From contig WBMW01004965.1 in NCBI GenBank assembly GCA_013396635.1, positions 2,397,295 to 2,461,294 of the forward strand: 64,000 bases of DNA, given 5' to 3'. The notes beneath the pieces were generated by a model. It was not told the DNA's origin. It saw only the letters and a program-made list of their open reading frames with translations, and searched no databases. Position numbers and translations under genes: made by a program. Origin of the DNA: Penelope pileata (taxonomy: Eukaryota > Chordata > Aves > Galliformes > Cracidae). This document shows, one piece after another, positions 14,385 through 24,909 of this stretch (position 1 is its first letter; each line of letters opens with the position of its first letter).

Positions 14385-15889
14385 TCAATCTAAAGCGAAG
14401 TGCTCTGCAAAAATATCGTTTTTCTTCCCGAACAAACCTCGTACTTGCTCAAACTCCAGGGGCACATTAGCAGATGTTTTCTTTACTTCTTTATCAAAAA
14501 GCTACAAAGAAGAGAAGATACGACAAAATTCAGTACAAGCTCTTCACCCTGGCTAATACCAATTCTCACTCTAACATCATAAAAGATTACAGCACTAAAC
14601 CTTTAATATACAAGCCACCCCTGCTGCCTCGTGCTCCACCATTCTCTCTTTTCCTGGCTCTGGGTAACCAGAAGTCAGCATAGCTCCCTCCCCAGCAGCG
14701 AAGCTGATGAACAGGACATGGGTACTGCATTCAGGAAGCAGTCTCCCTTCCTCTTGTTACATTCGTTCACAAAGGCACAGCAACACTACCTCCGAAGCTG
14801 AGAGCTCCAAGAGCCCTGATATGTCATCCTCTATTTCAGACAGTGAATGATTGAGGATAGCAGCTGCCTGGGCCACATCTGGATGGTAATGGTTTTGTAG
14901 AGACTGCAAGACAAAGAGGAGAAGGTCTAATTTTGATTACAGGGTAACACGCATCCATCTGGCTTCCCACACCACCCTCTGGTGATCAGTGAACATCTAA
15001 TTCTGGCAAAAGAGGAAAGTTTGCTGCACTGTGTTCCTACAGAGCTTCCAGAAATATAGATGTTAGCCATGCTTCAAACATATTGAAGAACCCTTTCACC
15101 TGGTTCATGTTCAGCTCAGGGCAGATGGATTCCTCCACAGGCCATGTCTACAATGCATACCTTAGTTCTGCTGGCTCCTAGAGCCCTGATGCTGCATCTG
15201 AGCTCCTGCTCTCAAGCAACATCCTTCTTGCTGCTTCAGCTCCTTGTGCGAAACCCTTGTAGCATTTAAATGGAAAGTGATAATCCTGCCATTAAGGTTT
15301 TAGAGTCACCAGGAGTAATTTAGCCAATTTCAGCCTTCATACACCATTCTACAAATGATCCAGGTGAAAGGTGAACATTACAATTTTCTCCAGCATTTTT
15401 TAAAGCCATTTCTACAGGATGACCTAGCTGTACCCAATTAATTTCCATCAGTGCTCAGCAAATTCCTTTCTCTCCTCCAAAGCAAATAAAAAGCCTGATA
15501 CATTTGCCACTATTTAGTTTGTTTCAACTATTAACTGCACACTTTACAGCTGTGTGGTCAGACATGCACTCACAAGACTCCCACTAATTAGCACGTAGCA
15601 TTTCTCATGTGTGTGAAATCCTTTGCCTCTTATGCTGGGATAGAAAAGGATGCAAAGTAAAGGAGTAGCCAGAAACTCATCTCATTTGCAAGACGTGTCA
15701 GCAGGTTCATGGAAGTGATACTGCTGACTGCTGAGGTGAGTCATGAAAGCAGCAAAGGTGGAAGAAGCCCATACCATACACAGATGTGCCTTGTTAGCTG
15801 ACGTACCTGAAGCTCCCAGAGAGAGCTCTCCAAAGCCCTGCTCTCAGATGGCTCCTCCTGCTCCATAAGATATGGATCTTCTGACAAAT
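14385..15889 (-). CDS. NOC4L: NOC4L C-terminal exons 12-14
   Basis: Three exons (15807-15889, 14790-14903, 14385-14501). Exon 12 encodes an acidic stretch followed by SRALESSLWELQ, exon 13 the HYHPDVAQAAAILN segment, and exon 14 the conserved VPLEFEQVRGLFG tail ending AEHFALD. The same order of motifs closes the human protein. The final 39 codons, including the stop, fit the phase of exon 13 exactly. Confidence 0.93.
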
Positions 15890-18800
15890 CTAAGGAAAGA
15901 CATACAGAGCTGATGCCTCCTCTGATGTCCAGGATGCCAAAGGGAACACAGGGACTCAGAGCTGTGCTACAGCCAAAGCTGCATCTTCCCAACGCATCCA
16001 GGATCCAGGAACAAGCTGACACCCCACAGCATGACCCAGGCATCATAGTTTGCAGCACTGTGCAATCATATTACTGCTAAGAGTCACAGAACTTGAAGGA
16101 GCAGCCTGCTGGCTTTCTGTTGGCTTTCCGCAAAGTCAAGGATGGAGGGGTCTTTCTAAACCTCAGAACTGGGGCTGGGATCTCCCCAGGAATCCTGCTT
16201 TTCATAGGCATAACAAAACTCCCCTGCCACTTTCCCTCTTACCTTCTGGCCCACCAGGTCTGTGCACCATCACTTTGCACGCCGGGTGCCTCCGAAAGAG
16301 ATTGCAGATGAAGGGAATGACCATGAGCAGAGCCTCGGGAGGGGCGGTCAGGGCCAGCCGGGACAGGCGCTTGATGAAGGCCGCTACCAGGTACGCTGGC
16401 AGGTGGCTGTTGGGAAGGAAGGAGAAACCAGCACATCAAAGTCCCTGCAAGTGAACCAACGCTCACTCATCAATCCGAACAGCGTGTCAGGTTAAGGACC
16501 AGCGGGGTTCTTCTGCTTTATGGACTATGGAGCGAAGAGAAACTGAAAAGCAAAGAATCCTGGTTTCAAGCAGCAACAGAGGGGCTTGTGTGCTGGCTGG
16601 AACAAATTTTGGGGCATTTCATTTCTGTGCATGAATAATCTCAAATCAATTTGTGTTTCAATCCAGATGCATGGCACCACTCCAAACACTTGCTGTGGCC
16701 AAGCACAGCTCTTGTACACGGTCATTCACACGGCTGTCTTTATTCAGTCATTTTATAAACTTCTGAGTGCTTGGCCAGGCAACCTTAATTATATTCTTCT
16801 AATGTAGTTTTGTGGGTTTAATTAATACACGTGCCACGGCGTTAAATTTACATAATACTTCCAGAACTAAAGCAAGCAGTTCAGCTGTTAATGGGAACAT
16901 AAAGCTGCTCTAATGTAGATGTGGAGAATAGTTCTCTTTTATGGTAAAAATGCAAATTTTTAACAGCAATCAGCCCATCTAGGCGCTTTCTTCAGGTCAG
17001 CAGAGCTGGGATGAAAGATGACAATTTTCAGCCACTCAGCCTCCAGCCCCAGGGCTCACACTGCACCTGCAAGGCTCAGCAAAGCCACCCCAAGGTGCAC
17101 CATCTCTCCAAAGTACACCATGAATACAAGGGGGGTTGACATTAAGTATCTAGTGCTGAACTGTACAGCCTTACTCTTGGTTTATTTTACAACACACGAT
17201 GGCAACTATCTGACCAGCTGCCTACCTAGTTTCTTCCCTGTGCATGATGAATTGACAGCATCAAGACAGACTGTCAAATCCTTTATATTTTAATGTTACA
17301 TGTCTGCAAAAGGTCATCAATTTATCAACAGCTTTATGATACCACGTCTATAAAAAGCCTGCAAATGTTACTTTTCCATATTCATAAAGATGGAGAGAAA
17401 AATCATCACTTTCAGCCAAACTGGAATACAGATCAAAATACATTCATAATGATTTGCAGATCAAGCTCAGATAACAAACTGCATTTTTACTCTCTGAAAC
17501 TAGATGGATGTGTGGCAGATCTTCAAAAACCATCACATGAAAAATTACACAGCACTACAATAACGTTCTTGGATTCAGTTTTCTCAAGAAAAAAACAAAT
17601 CTAATTCAGCAGGCACGCTGAAAACATTAAATCCAGACGTGAGAGACTGCTCAAGAACAGACTCTGGCCAACAGAAAAGTAGGATGAAAATATGTGAACA
17701 TATATAATAAAGTTGCTACTTACGATGAAGACAGAAACAGATCAGCCAAATGGAAAAAGCGGGCTCGGTACTTCACGTGGTATATGGACGGGTCTAAAAG
17801 ACCGTACAGCTTTTTGTAAAAGTCAGGGTATTCCCTGTTAAAAAGGCAAAATGAAAAAGACAACATCCTTTGCTGATTAGTGATGTACAGCAGGACTACA
17901 CTGTGTCTAAATGTTTCTGTGGCTTCATCATAAACTACCCCAGACCACTGCTGTGCTGTGGGTGACTGTTCGGATTTTTCTGGTTTGCCTCCACAGTCAC
18001 TGCTTGAAATCAAGCTGCAAGGTGAATTTGTGGCTGGTGCAGTGCCCAGCCATTCTGGAGACATGACAATACATCCACTGGCTGCAAATGGCACAGGATC
18101 CAGTGACAGGCACACCAAAGACTACAGTTCTGCTATACAATCAGATCAATGGAAATTGATTTTCAAGTGCTGAGCAACCACAGGCCAGAGAAGAGGATAT
18201 TTAGGCTCAGTTGAAAAAAGGTCAGGCTATCAAAAGAGCTTAGCATCCAAACAGCTGAGCTTCTTGTGTGGTTTGCCTTTCTCATAGGGGAATTTTAAAG
18301 CCTGAAGATGTGGAGAACTCTTTTCATTTCTTTTGACATGAAGATATAAATGCAGCCCCCCCCACCCCTTTAAACAACACGCTCTTTTTACTTACAGATT
18401 ATGCTGATGAATCAGAATAAATAATCCGTTTAAGGCCAGAAGACTAATTGCTCCACCTGTTAGAAAGCGGGCACGTATCAACACAACAGACAGACAGACA
18501 GACAAAAAGATCAGCTGTAACCTGCTCCCATTATAAAACCTTCCTAGAAGTAGCGCAAAACCAACAGCACCTATGATTAGAGCCAGCATGATGGCTGTAA
18601 GGTGACACAAGCTCAACCAAAACCTTCCAGAGGCTCCCAAGTTACTTGCAAAGATTAAGCTGTAGTTAGAAGAACAGAGAGAGACAAACATGCTGCTCTG
18701 ATTTCCCAAGAAAGCCACAGTGGGAAGGAAAAGGCCTCCTCAGAAAGGCCATTTCTGTAGGAAACTGCACATCCTGTTTCTGGATACAGCCCTGGTATCA

Positions 18801-21800
18801 GCAGTGCTATCCTGAAATGAAGTATTTGAAAGAAATCACTCCAGTATTCAGCTCTTTCCAAGTTCATGAATATAATCTTCCTAACATACAAGGACCAACA
18901 AACATTGACAAATGTAAGTAAAAACATCTCACTTCTGGGGAAAACAGAATTCACCATAGTCCCTTAGCTTCATCCCAGCCAAAGCACATCTACTTCATCA
19001 TCCAAGCTGTGGTGCTGCATCCAGCAGCCCTTCCAAGCCTGTGTGTACCATGCTGCAGAGCCCCACAAAGACAAAAGCCTGTTTTCACTCACCTATGCCA
19101 TAGGCCACTGTCAAGAAATCTATCATGAGCGTGGGTTCGTTCATATAAGGCAGGATGGAGTCATGCAGAATAACAAGAACTTCTTTGTAAAGGCCACTGG
19201 GTAGCTGTGAAGGACAAAACAATACAGTCAAACAACCAACGCAAGGAGAACTCCACGAGCAACAGCAACACGTGGCTCAAGAAGGCAACACACATGCAAA
19301 AGGGAATATGCCAGGACAAAACAGAACGGCTCGCAGTAACAGCTCCCAAATGGGAGAGCTTGCAAGTGACAAATGACAAGTTCATTCAAGTAAGTGGGTA
19401 CTCACTCACACAGCTCACGGGGGAAAACAGGGGGAAAGTCACTAGCAAAAGGGCTTGGGAACACTCAACTCGTGAACACAAGATGTTATGCTGCATGCAG
19501 ATAACTTTTTACAGGTAGTCTTGTTTACGGTGGAGAAAAAAGCTGAGAGTAAGAAGAAAGAGCCCACACATGAGGTAATGTTTCTTTGTCAGGAGAACAA
19601 TCCAGCAGAGATGGTGACTGGGCTGTTCTCATCTAATGCTGAAAGCACAGCGGGCTCCTACCAGGAGCTCCATGCAGGGACGGCCACAGCCTCTAAGGAC
19701 GAGCAACTGGAAAGCAATGCGGATCGGTGACAGAAGTAACACTCACCTTGTGCTTCAGAAAAGTGAGCCACATCCTTTCAAATGCCTGCTTGTGCGCCTT
19801 CAAAGAGAATTGAAGCAGTGATATGAACATACTGGTGTAGACAGAAAACTGAACTCTGAAGCACCAAATGAACAGTTACCTGCAGCTTTGAAACTTTCCA
19901 TTCCTCCCGGTTATCTAAGAAAGGCAAAAGAGATATAGAACTTGAAATGCATGTTTACTCTAGTTTTACTCAGTCCCTTGAAATAATCCCAGTTATTACA
20001 AATACCCACATAAAACTGAAAGAATACAAGCCCACTTAGATAGAGGAGCAAACCTATTTGTAAGTAAATTTGCATTATATTAGTCAAGCTTTTCCGTAAG
20101 CATAATTGGACACACTGAAAGTAAATGACAGTTTTTTCCCCTCCCCTGCAGCTTAGCATAAAATACTACAAAAAAACCTTTGTAAAATTCCTCTGAATTT
20201 AGCAGAGTGAAGATGATAAATGTTCCCATGAGATGTAAAAGCTCTGTGTTTGAGTTTGAGATTTTCCTCTACCAAATGGGTTGGGACACATCTTCTTCCT
20301 CCAACTGAAAAGCACCACTATCACCTCCAGAAGCAGCCTTGACACTACACGAGGAACACTGCTTTCCCAGTTGTTAAGATGAGACTAGGAGCAAGAGGAA
20401 AAGTCAGTGTTCTCCAAACCAGGGCATCTAAAAATTTGATACGAACTCCTTGTATTGATACAAAGCTGTGACAGACCTGACTGCAAGCTGAGGAACGTGG
20501 ATTTCATCATACTGTTTAGAATCACTGTGCTCACAGAAGCACACATTTTTCATCAGCAAATACTAACAAAGCTTTTTTACGTGATAGAATCTTAAGCATG
20601 ATTTTCCTTCTCATATGCAGTTCATTGTGTGGAGTTTACTAACCTTGCTTCACCATAAATTTGACCATGTCACACTCTTTGGTCGGCATGTTAATGGGTG
20701 AAATGAGGGAAAAGACGTTCTGCTGGTAAAATGGCAGTGGTCTCTAAGAAAAAAGCAGAGAATCAAGCAAGAACTAAGGTCTGCAACAGAGGCAAGTCAT
20801 ACTGGACTTCCATAGTACTCTACTTCTCAAGCACTGAATGCGTTTAGGAAAGAAAACGGAAAGAAAAATGTCGATGGCTGCACTACATCCCATACTACTT
20901 CTGTATTGCTGCCATGTCCTGGAACATTACTCATTTGCCTAACACAAGATGTGCATCTGAACTAACTCTGATTTAACAAAACAGGTGGATCCAGTGAAAG
21001 AAAAAAGACCCTTCACGCACATCAAAGAGAACAAAATTTTTATACTCTGTGCCACTCAAGCTGCAGATTTAGGTGAAACAGGAGCTACAGCCCTGACCTC
21101 AACGTTTTGGAAGACCAATGTATGCCTTGAACAATCTCCAATTTCAGACTGTTTTCATTTTTATGCACAACTGGTGTTATGCCTTCAAATGCACACACTA
21201 ATTTCTCCTGCTTCCAAAGTCTTTCCATATACCAGTAGTTCCTCCCTGCTTCACAACCAAGGTTTGTGCTTCAGAGACAGAACTCATCCAGGCCCAGCCC
21301 AACAGCAACAGCTGTTACCTCTTTTGTCTTCTGCATCACTTGTCCAATACTCTCCGTGACTGCCTTCATGACGAAGTACCGAACGTCATCATACTCCATG
21401 TATTCTTGGAAGCGAGAGATCAGGAGTGAAGCATCCTCATGTAAGGGAATTAAGCCATTAACAACCACCTAGCAAAGGTTTGGAAAGAAAAGCAACAAGT
21501 CAGTTCCTTACAGTAGCAGAGGTGACAGCTGGGGTGGCTGAGGACAACCCATCTTCCCGAAAGGCAGCGAGCAGTGCTGCATCCTGCCTGCCCCACTGCA
21601 ACGCTCACAAGCCATTCTGACAGGCACTTCTGACCTGTGGCACAAGTCCCTCACATCAGAGGATGCCATTTAGAACTGACACAGCGGCTGAACCAAGGGC
21701 AGTACCTTCCCTCTTATCTCCTGCAGATATCAGAGCTGATGCTTTAGAATTACTCAAGGATGCAGCCTGACCCTGCACAAGGCAGCTGCTCCCGCACTGC

Positions 21801-22643
21801 CCGTCTCACCTGTCCACGGGCAGGAGCTCTGCGCATGGTGCTGCCTCTGTACCCCGTATCTCCCTCCTCTGTCACCATCTCCTCACCTGAAACCTTCGCT
21901 GTGGAGCACTGAGGCACCCTGTGCTGTGTGTGCCACGGGGTAATGGGCAGCAGGAGCCCTGCCGTGCTGCAGCTCACCTTCAGAAGCTCACGAGGAAAAG
22001 CCAGGCTCCCCTTATAGTCTGCCTCGATCAAGGGATGCTCCGCCTCCAGCTCAACAAACTTCATGAGGGTGCAGAGGGCCAATTCCTTTAAAACACAAAT
22101 TGAAAAAGCCCTCAAGGAGCACACCGCAGTCAGGCCCACAGGAGGCAGCTCCTGGGCCTGCATGAGGTGGGAAGAATGAGCTGAAACCTTCGGGAAGAAA
22201 GCCACGTGAGCGTTACTTGGAGATGGGCTTGCAAGCGAGTCAGAGCACCAGTGTCACCATACAGCATCCGCCACCCTCCCGTGATGAAGCACCCCGCGAT
22301 AACTGCTGCTACGCTGCAACAGACCCTGCATGAACCCCTATCTGCACACGGGGCTCACGGCTGACCTTGACCTGGAAGGACTCGTGGCCCAGCAGCTCGG
22401 ACAAGCCCTCCACGCAGTCGTTGTAGCGGTGCCTCATCCATATTCTGTATTTGTCCTCGGCGCTGTGCCCACCTGAGGGATCGCACCGCGGCTCAGCGCC
22501 TCGCGGCCGCGTGCGGCCCCGCCCGGCCCCGCCGCCACTCACCGTCCAGCGCGGCCTCCTGGGCGGGCAGGNAAGACGCGGTTGGCGTGCCCGCGGCTGC
22601 TCAGCACGGCCTCCACGCAGGCGGCGAGCGCGGGCCCCGCCAT
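14385..22643 (-). CDS. NOC4L: NOC4L, nucleolar complex protein 4 homolog (14 visible coding exons)
   Basis: Noc4-family proteins act in the nucleolus; yeast Noc4 pairs with Nop14 in the small-subunit processome and is needed for 40S pre-ribosome maturation and export. Coding exons in gene order: 22543-22643, 22366-22472, 21978-22085, 21319-21468, 20644-20743, 19880-19914, 19747-19797, 19093-19204, 18396-18456, 17724-17834, 16243-16406, 15807-15889, 14790-14903, 14385-14501. All junctions have GT/AG ends and compatible phases. Ignoring the single N at 22572, they give 470 codons plus stop, against about 516 residues in human; nearly all the shortfall is at the N. The start ATG is at 22641-22643 and the stop TGA at 14385-14387. 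Identification rests on recalled similarity to human NOC4L along the whole length, for example IWMRHRYN, YRARFFHLADLFLSSS and SRALESSLWELQ. Confidence 0.95.
16243..18456 (-). CDS. NOC4L: NOC4L CBF/Mak21-type Noc domain exons 9-11
   Basis: These are exons 18396-18456, 17724-17834 and 16243-16406. They encode the most conserved part of the family: GGAISLLALNGLFILI, then EYPDFYKKLYGLLDPS, then YRARFFHLADLFLSSS, then HLPAYLVAAFIKRLSRLAL and PFICNLFRRHPACKV. This block contains the CBF/Mak21/Noc signature shared with Noc1 and Noc3 and is the presumed Nop14-contact region. For exon 11 I chose the donor GTAAGA at 16242, not an internal GTGGGC 11 nt earlier in transcription, because only the longer form keeps frame with exon 12. 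Confidence 0.94.
16407..17723 (-). other. NOC4L intron, nothing recognised
   Basis: This 1.3-kb intron lies between exons 10 and 11. It contains short open frames without family resemblance and no repeat that I can identify. Confidence 0.5.
18486..18504. repeat. (GACA)n microsatellite
   Basis: About 4.75 units of ACAG/GACA in the NOC4L intron just upstream of exon 9. Confidence 0.85.
19093..22085 (-). CDS. NOC4L: NOC4L central exons 3-8, including two very small exons
   Basis: Exons are 21978-22085, 21319-21468, 20644-20743, 19880-19914, 19747-19797 and 19093-19204. They encode helical-repeat-like sequence: ELALCTLMKFVELEAEHPL, EYMEYDDVRYFVMKAV, NREEWKVSKLQ, AFERMWLTFLKHK and LVILHDSILPYMNEPTLM. 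Exon 6 is only 35 nt and exon 7 only 51 nt. Both are supported by phase and by matching the human reading order, but neither would be found by an open-frame search. Confidence 0.92.
22366..22643 (-). CDS. NOC4L: NOC4L N-terminal exons 1-2, interrupted by an assembly N
   Basis: Exon 1 starts at ATG 22641-22643 and reads MAGPALAACVEAVLSS then RGHANRVF up to the N at 22572. After the N it reads LPAQEAALDG only if one base is disregarded. Exon 2 (22366-22472) encodes GHSAEDKYRIWMRHRYN and ends FQVK. The 18 residues from LPAQ to DKY align one to one with the human LPSEE-to-RKY stretch. The roughly 39 residues that human NOC4L has between its ANAVF and LPS are absent. The likely reason is sequence lost at the N, including the end of one exon, an intron and the start of the next. 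The splice donor of exon 1 as drawn is therefore really that of exon 2. Confidence 0.8.
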
Positions 22644-22760
22644 GCTGCGGGGGGGACGGAGCAGCGCGGGGCTCCGCCCGCGGGCGGGGCCGGGCCACCG
22701 CCGGCCCCCAGAGCGGCTCCCGGGGAAGAACTGCGGAGGCGCGAGCCCGTATTTCCCAAC
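22440..22760 (-). promoter_or_regulatory. CpG-island promoter of NOC4L
   Basis: Sequence here is markedly richer in G+C and CpG than any other part of the window and has long runs of C and G. It surrounds the NOC4L start codon. No TATA box is seen, as expected for a housekeeping promoter. The exact transcription start cannot be read from sequence but should fall between 22644 and about 22760, directly next to the EP400 poly(A) site. In mammals this promoter is shared with divergent DDX51; I see no plus-strand gene here. Confidence 0.7.
22572..22572. other. Single ambiguous base marking a probable collapsed gap
   Basis: This is the only N in the window. It sits in very GC-rich sequence within NOC4L exon 1 and breaks the reading frame. 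It also marks the exact point where about 39 conserved codons are missing. Short N runs in GC-rich first exons are a common way for assemblies to hide unresolved sequence. Confidence 0.8.
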
Positions 22761-22791
22761 GAGGACAAGAGCGGGTTATAAAAATGTACAC

Positions 22792-22797
22792 TTTATT
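22792..22797 (-). terminator. Likely EP400 poly(A) signal (AATAAA on minus)
   Basis: The plus strand reads TTTATT, which is AATAAA on the EP400 strand, followed within about 20 nt by the presumed cleavage region near 22770-22780. It is about 2.1 kb beyond the EP400 stop codon, in keeping with the multi-kilobase 3' UTR of the mammalian gene. Confidence 0.65.
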
Positions 22798-24153
22798 ACA
22801 CCTTCAGGTAGGATACATCACTACTCCGTACAATCCTACTGGATCAGGTACAAACGCTTATGCTCAGAAGTTATTTACAGGCGGACTCCTAACACACTCC
22901 TGGGAGAGACACAGCAAAAGGAAAACAAAAAGTGATTTTCATCTTCGTCGACTGACCTCAACGAGAGCCAATCGCCTCTGCAGACACCAACCCAGGTGAG
23001 CACGGTGAGGCGCCCGCAGCGCGGCCCCGCAGGGCCCCATGCACACAGTAAGAGCTACACACCGAAAATAAAGGGGCTAACTATGCCACAGGGCGGGATG
23101 AGCAACACTAACATCCTGTACACAGTGTCAGTTACCGGCTACCATTGCATTTCCTTCTGTTACCATTGCATTGCCTTTGCACTGTAAGCTATCCCACTGC
23201 CAGCGGCGCGTTCCGGTAATGGCACAGAGTGGTTCAGCAGGGGCAGGGGAAGCTTCATGCACAAGCTTGAAAGAAGAACACAATGCCCTCGTATTTGCAG
23301 ACCTGAGGGTCCAAGAAGAACTGGATGTCGGAGAAAAGAGGTATGAAATTAACGAAATCAGGAACTCTGCCTGTCCCAGTGCTTACATTCCTGGTGTAGA
23401 GGGGCCGTCTATCCTACTTAAAACAGAGGAGCTGACTGGGTCTCCTTTCTTGTTCAAGCCCCGTGGATTGCTCGGTACCCACAGGTGTGCACACAGAGCT
23501 GAGAACAGAAGATACACTTTCCTGCCTTTCAACAGGCTCTGCTCTTAAAAGAGTAAAAAGATCACAGAATGAAAAAATAATTTTAAAACCATCTCAGAAA
23601 AGGAATATTGTAATTTTGTCTGCATTTTACATGTTGTGCAGTATCATGGCCAAAGTAAAATAAATCTATTTAAGCCACCAAGAGATTTTTGATACCTCAC
23701 TCAGTGCTGTTTGCAAAGTTTTTCCTTTTTATGCAGAAAAGTAAAGAAAACCCCCACAGTTCTATGCAGCTTTTTGCTTTTTTTTTTTTTCATAACAATA
23801 AGGCAAACTGATTTGGAGGAAGAGGCCACGCTCTATTCACATCCAAAATACCCACCTGAAGATACATTCATCATTAGCTTTAGTAAAAGAATAGTACAAA
23901 AGTTAGATCTTATTCTTTACACAATTGAAGAATTAGTCTTAGATTAAATCTCGCTATTCTCCCCTTCCCCCAGTCCCCCACCCTCCCCGAGCTGAAAGCT
24001 GAGTAGAAAGTACTGAACATTTAAACATGTGGCAAGAGCAGAATGAAACGAAGAGATTCAACTTTATCTGTTGGAGAGTTTCCTTGACGGAAGTCCTATG
24101 AGAAACAGCTGTGGACCGTTTGTTTAGCTGCATCCACTAAACAATTCTTTTAC

Positions 24154-24176
24154 AAAAAAAAAAAAAAAAAAAAAAA
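24154..24176. repeat. 23-base poly(A) tract in EP400 3' UTR
   Basis: The plus strand has about 23 consecutive A, which is a U tract in the EP400 transcript. No retrotransposon body is visible beside it. Confidence 0.85.
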
Positions 24177-24384
24177 GGGCTACATTTTAATACACATCAA
24201 CACAGTATTTACTCAGTTCATGCCAAAAATATCCAATATCTTAAAGTGAAATATGAGAATGAGCGCACAGGTTCGGTGCTTCAGTAAACTGTACACAAAA
24301 CTACTAACAAACATTTTAAAAGACTTACAAAAATGGAGAATGAAACTTTCCTTTTTAATTACATATACTTACAAGGTTTTCACA

Positions 24385-24390
24385 TTTATT
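24385..24390 (-). terminator. Possible proximal EP400 poly(A) signal
   Basis: TTTATT on the plus strand gives AATAAA on the transcript strand 520 nt after the stop codon. Use of this site is not shown by the sequence. Confidence 0.35.
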
Positions 24391-24909
24391 GGCTAAACTG
24401 TTCAGGGAGCACTTCGAATGTAAGCTAGACCTTCCAGAGGAATTCACCTCAAGCTGGCACAACACGCAGCTCTCACGCAGATGTGCAACACTCGGCTGTA
24501 TTAACCACCCTCGGTTCTTTGAACGGCTTCACCGTGGATACTGAGTGCACACCCAGACTCCAGCAAAGAGCTGCATGTTCCCACTGGCAGTTTAGGGTAT
24601 GCTAACACAGATGGATTTTACTGACATTTATGGCATTTTACTTTTGTGAAGCTGGGCATAACTTAAATCTAAGTAATGTTTGCTTTATCTGGTTTGAATG
24701 AGCACAGAGAACACTGGCAGAACGCACCTTGTACAGACTGAGTGCTAAACAGCTGCTAATATGCTGAAATTAGGTGAGAGTTTCCATGTTTAAATGTTGC
24801 AAAATCCTTCAAAAAAAAAAAAAAACATTGGATGTTTGGAGTAGCTTCTCACTTAGCTGAGCAAACAAGAAATGCTGCATTTCCTTGTTATTGCATTTTA
24901 ATCATTAGT

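Larger units (their letters stand above)
22775..24909 (-). other. EP400: EP400 3' UTR
   Basis: This is non-coding sequence between the EP400 stop codon (24910-24912) and the distal poly(A) signal. It is A+T-rich, with long A runs on the plus strand (T runs in the transcript) at 24154-24176 and about 24812-24825. No intron signals or open frames worth annotating are present. An alternative AATAAA at 24385-24390 would give a short 0.5-kb UTR. Confidence 0.65.

Noticed and set aside
20404..20510. Possible C/D-box snoRNA in a NOC4L intron
   Set aside because: Minus-strand ATGATGA near 20503 and CTGA near 20404 are present, but there is no terminal stem and the spacing is at the upper limit.
22451..22999. 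Long plus-strand open frame across the CpG island
   Set aside because: The composition is typical of open frames in GC-rich DNA (Arg/Pro/Gly/Ala), it overlaps NOC4L exon 1 and the EP400 3' end antisense, and it resembles no known family, including DDX51.
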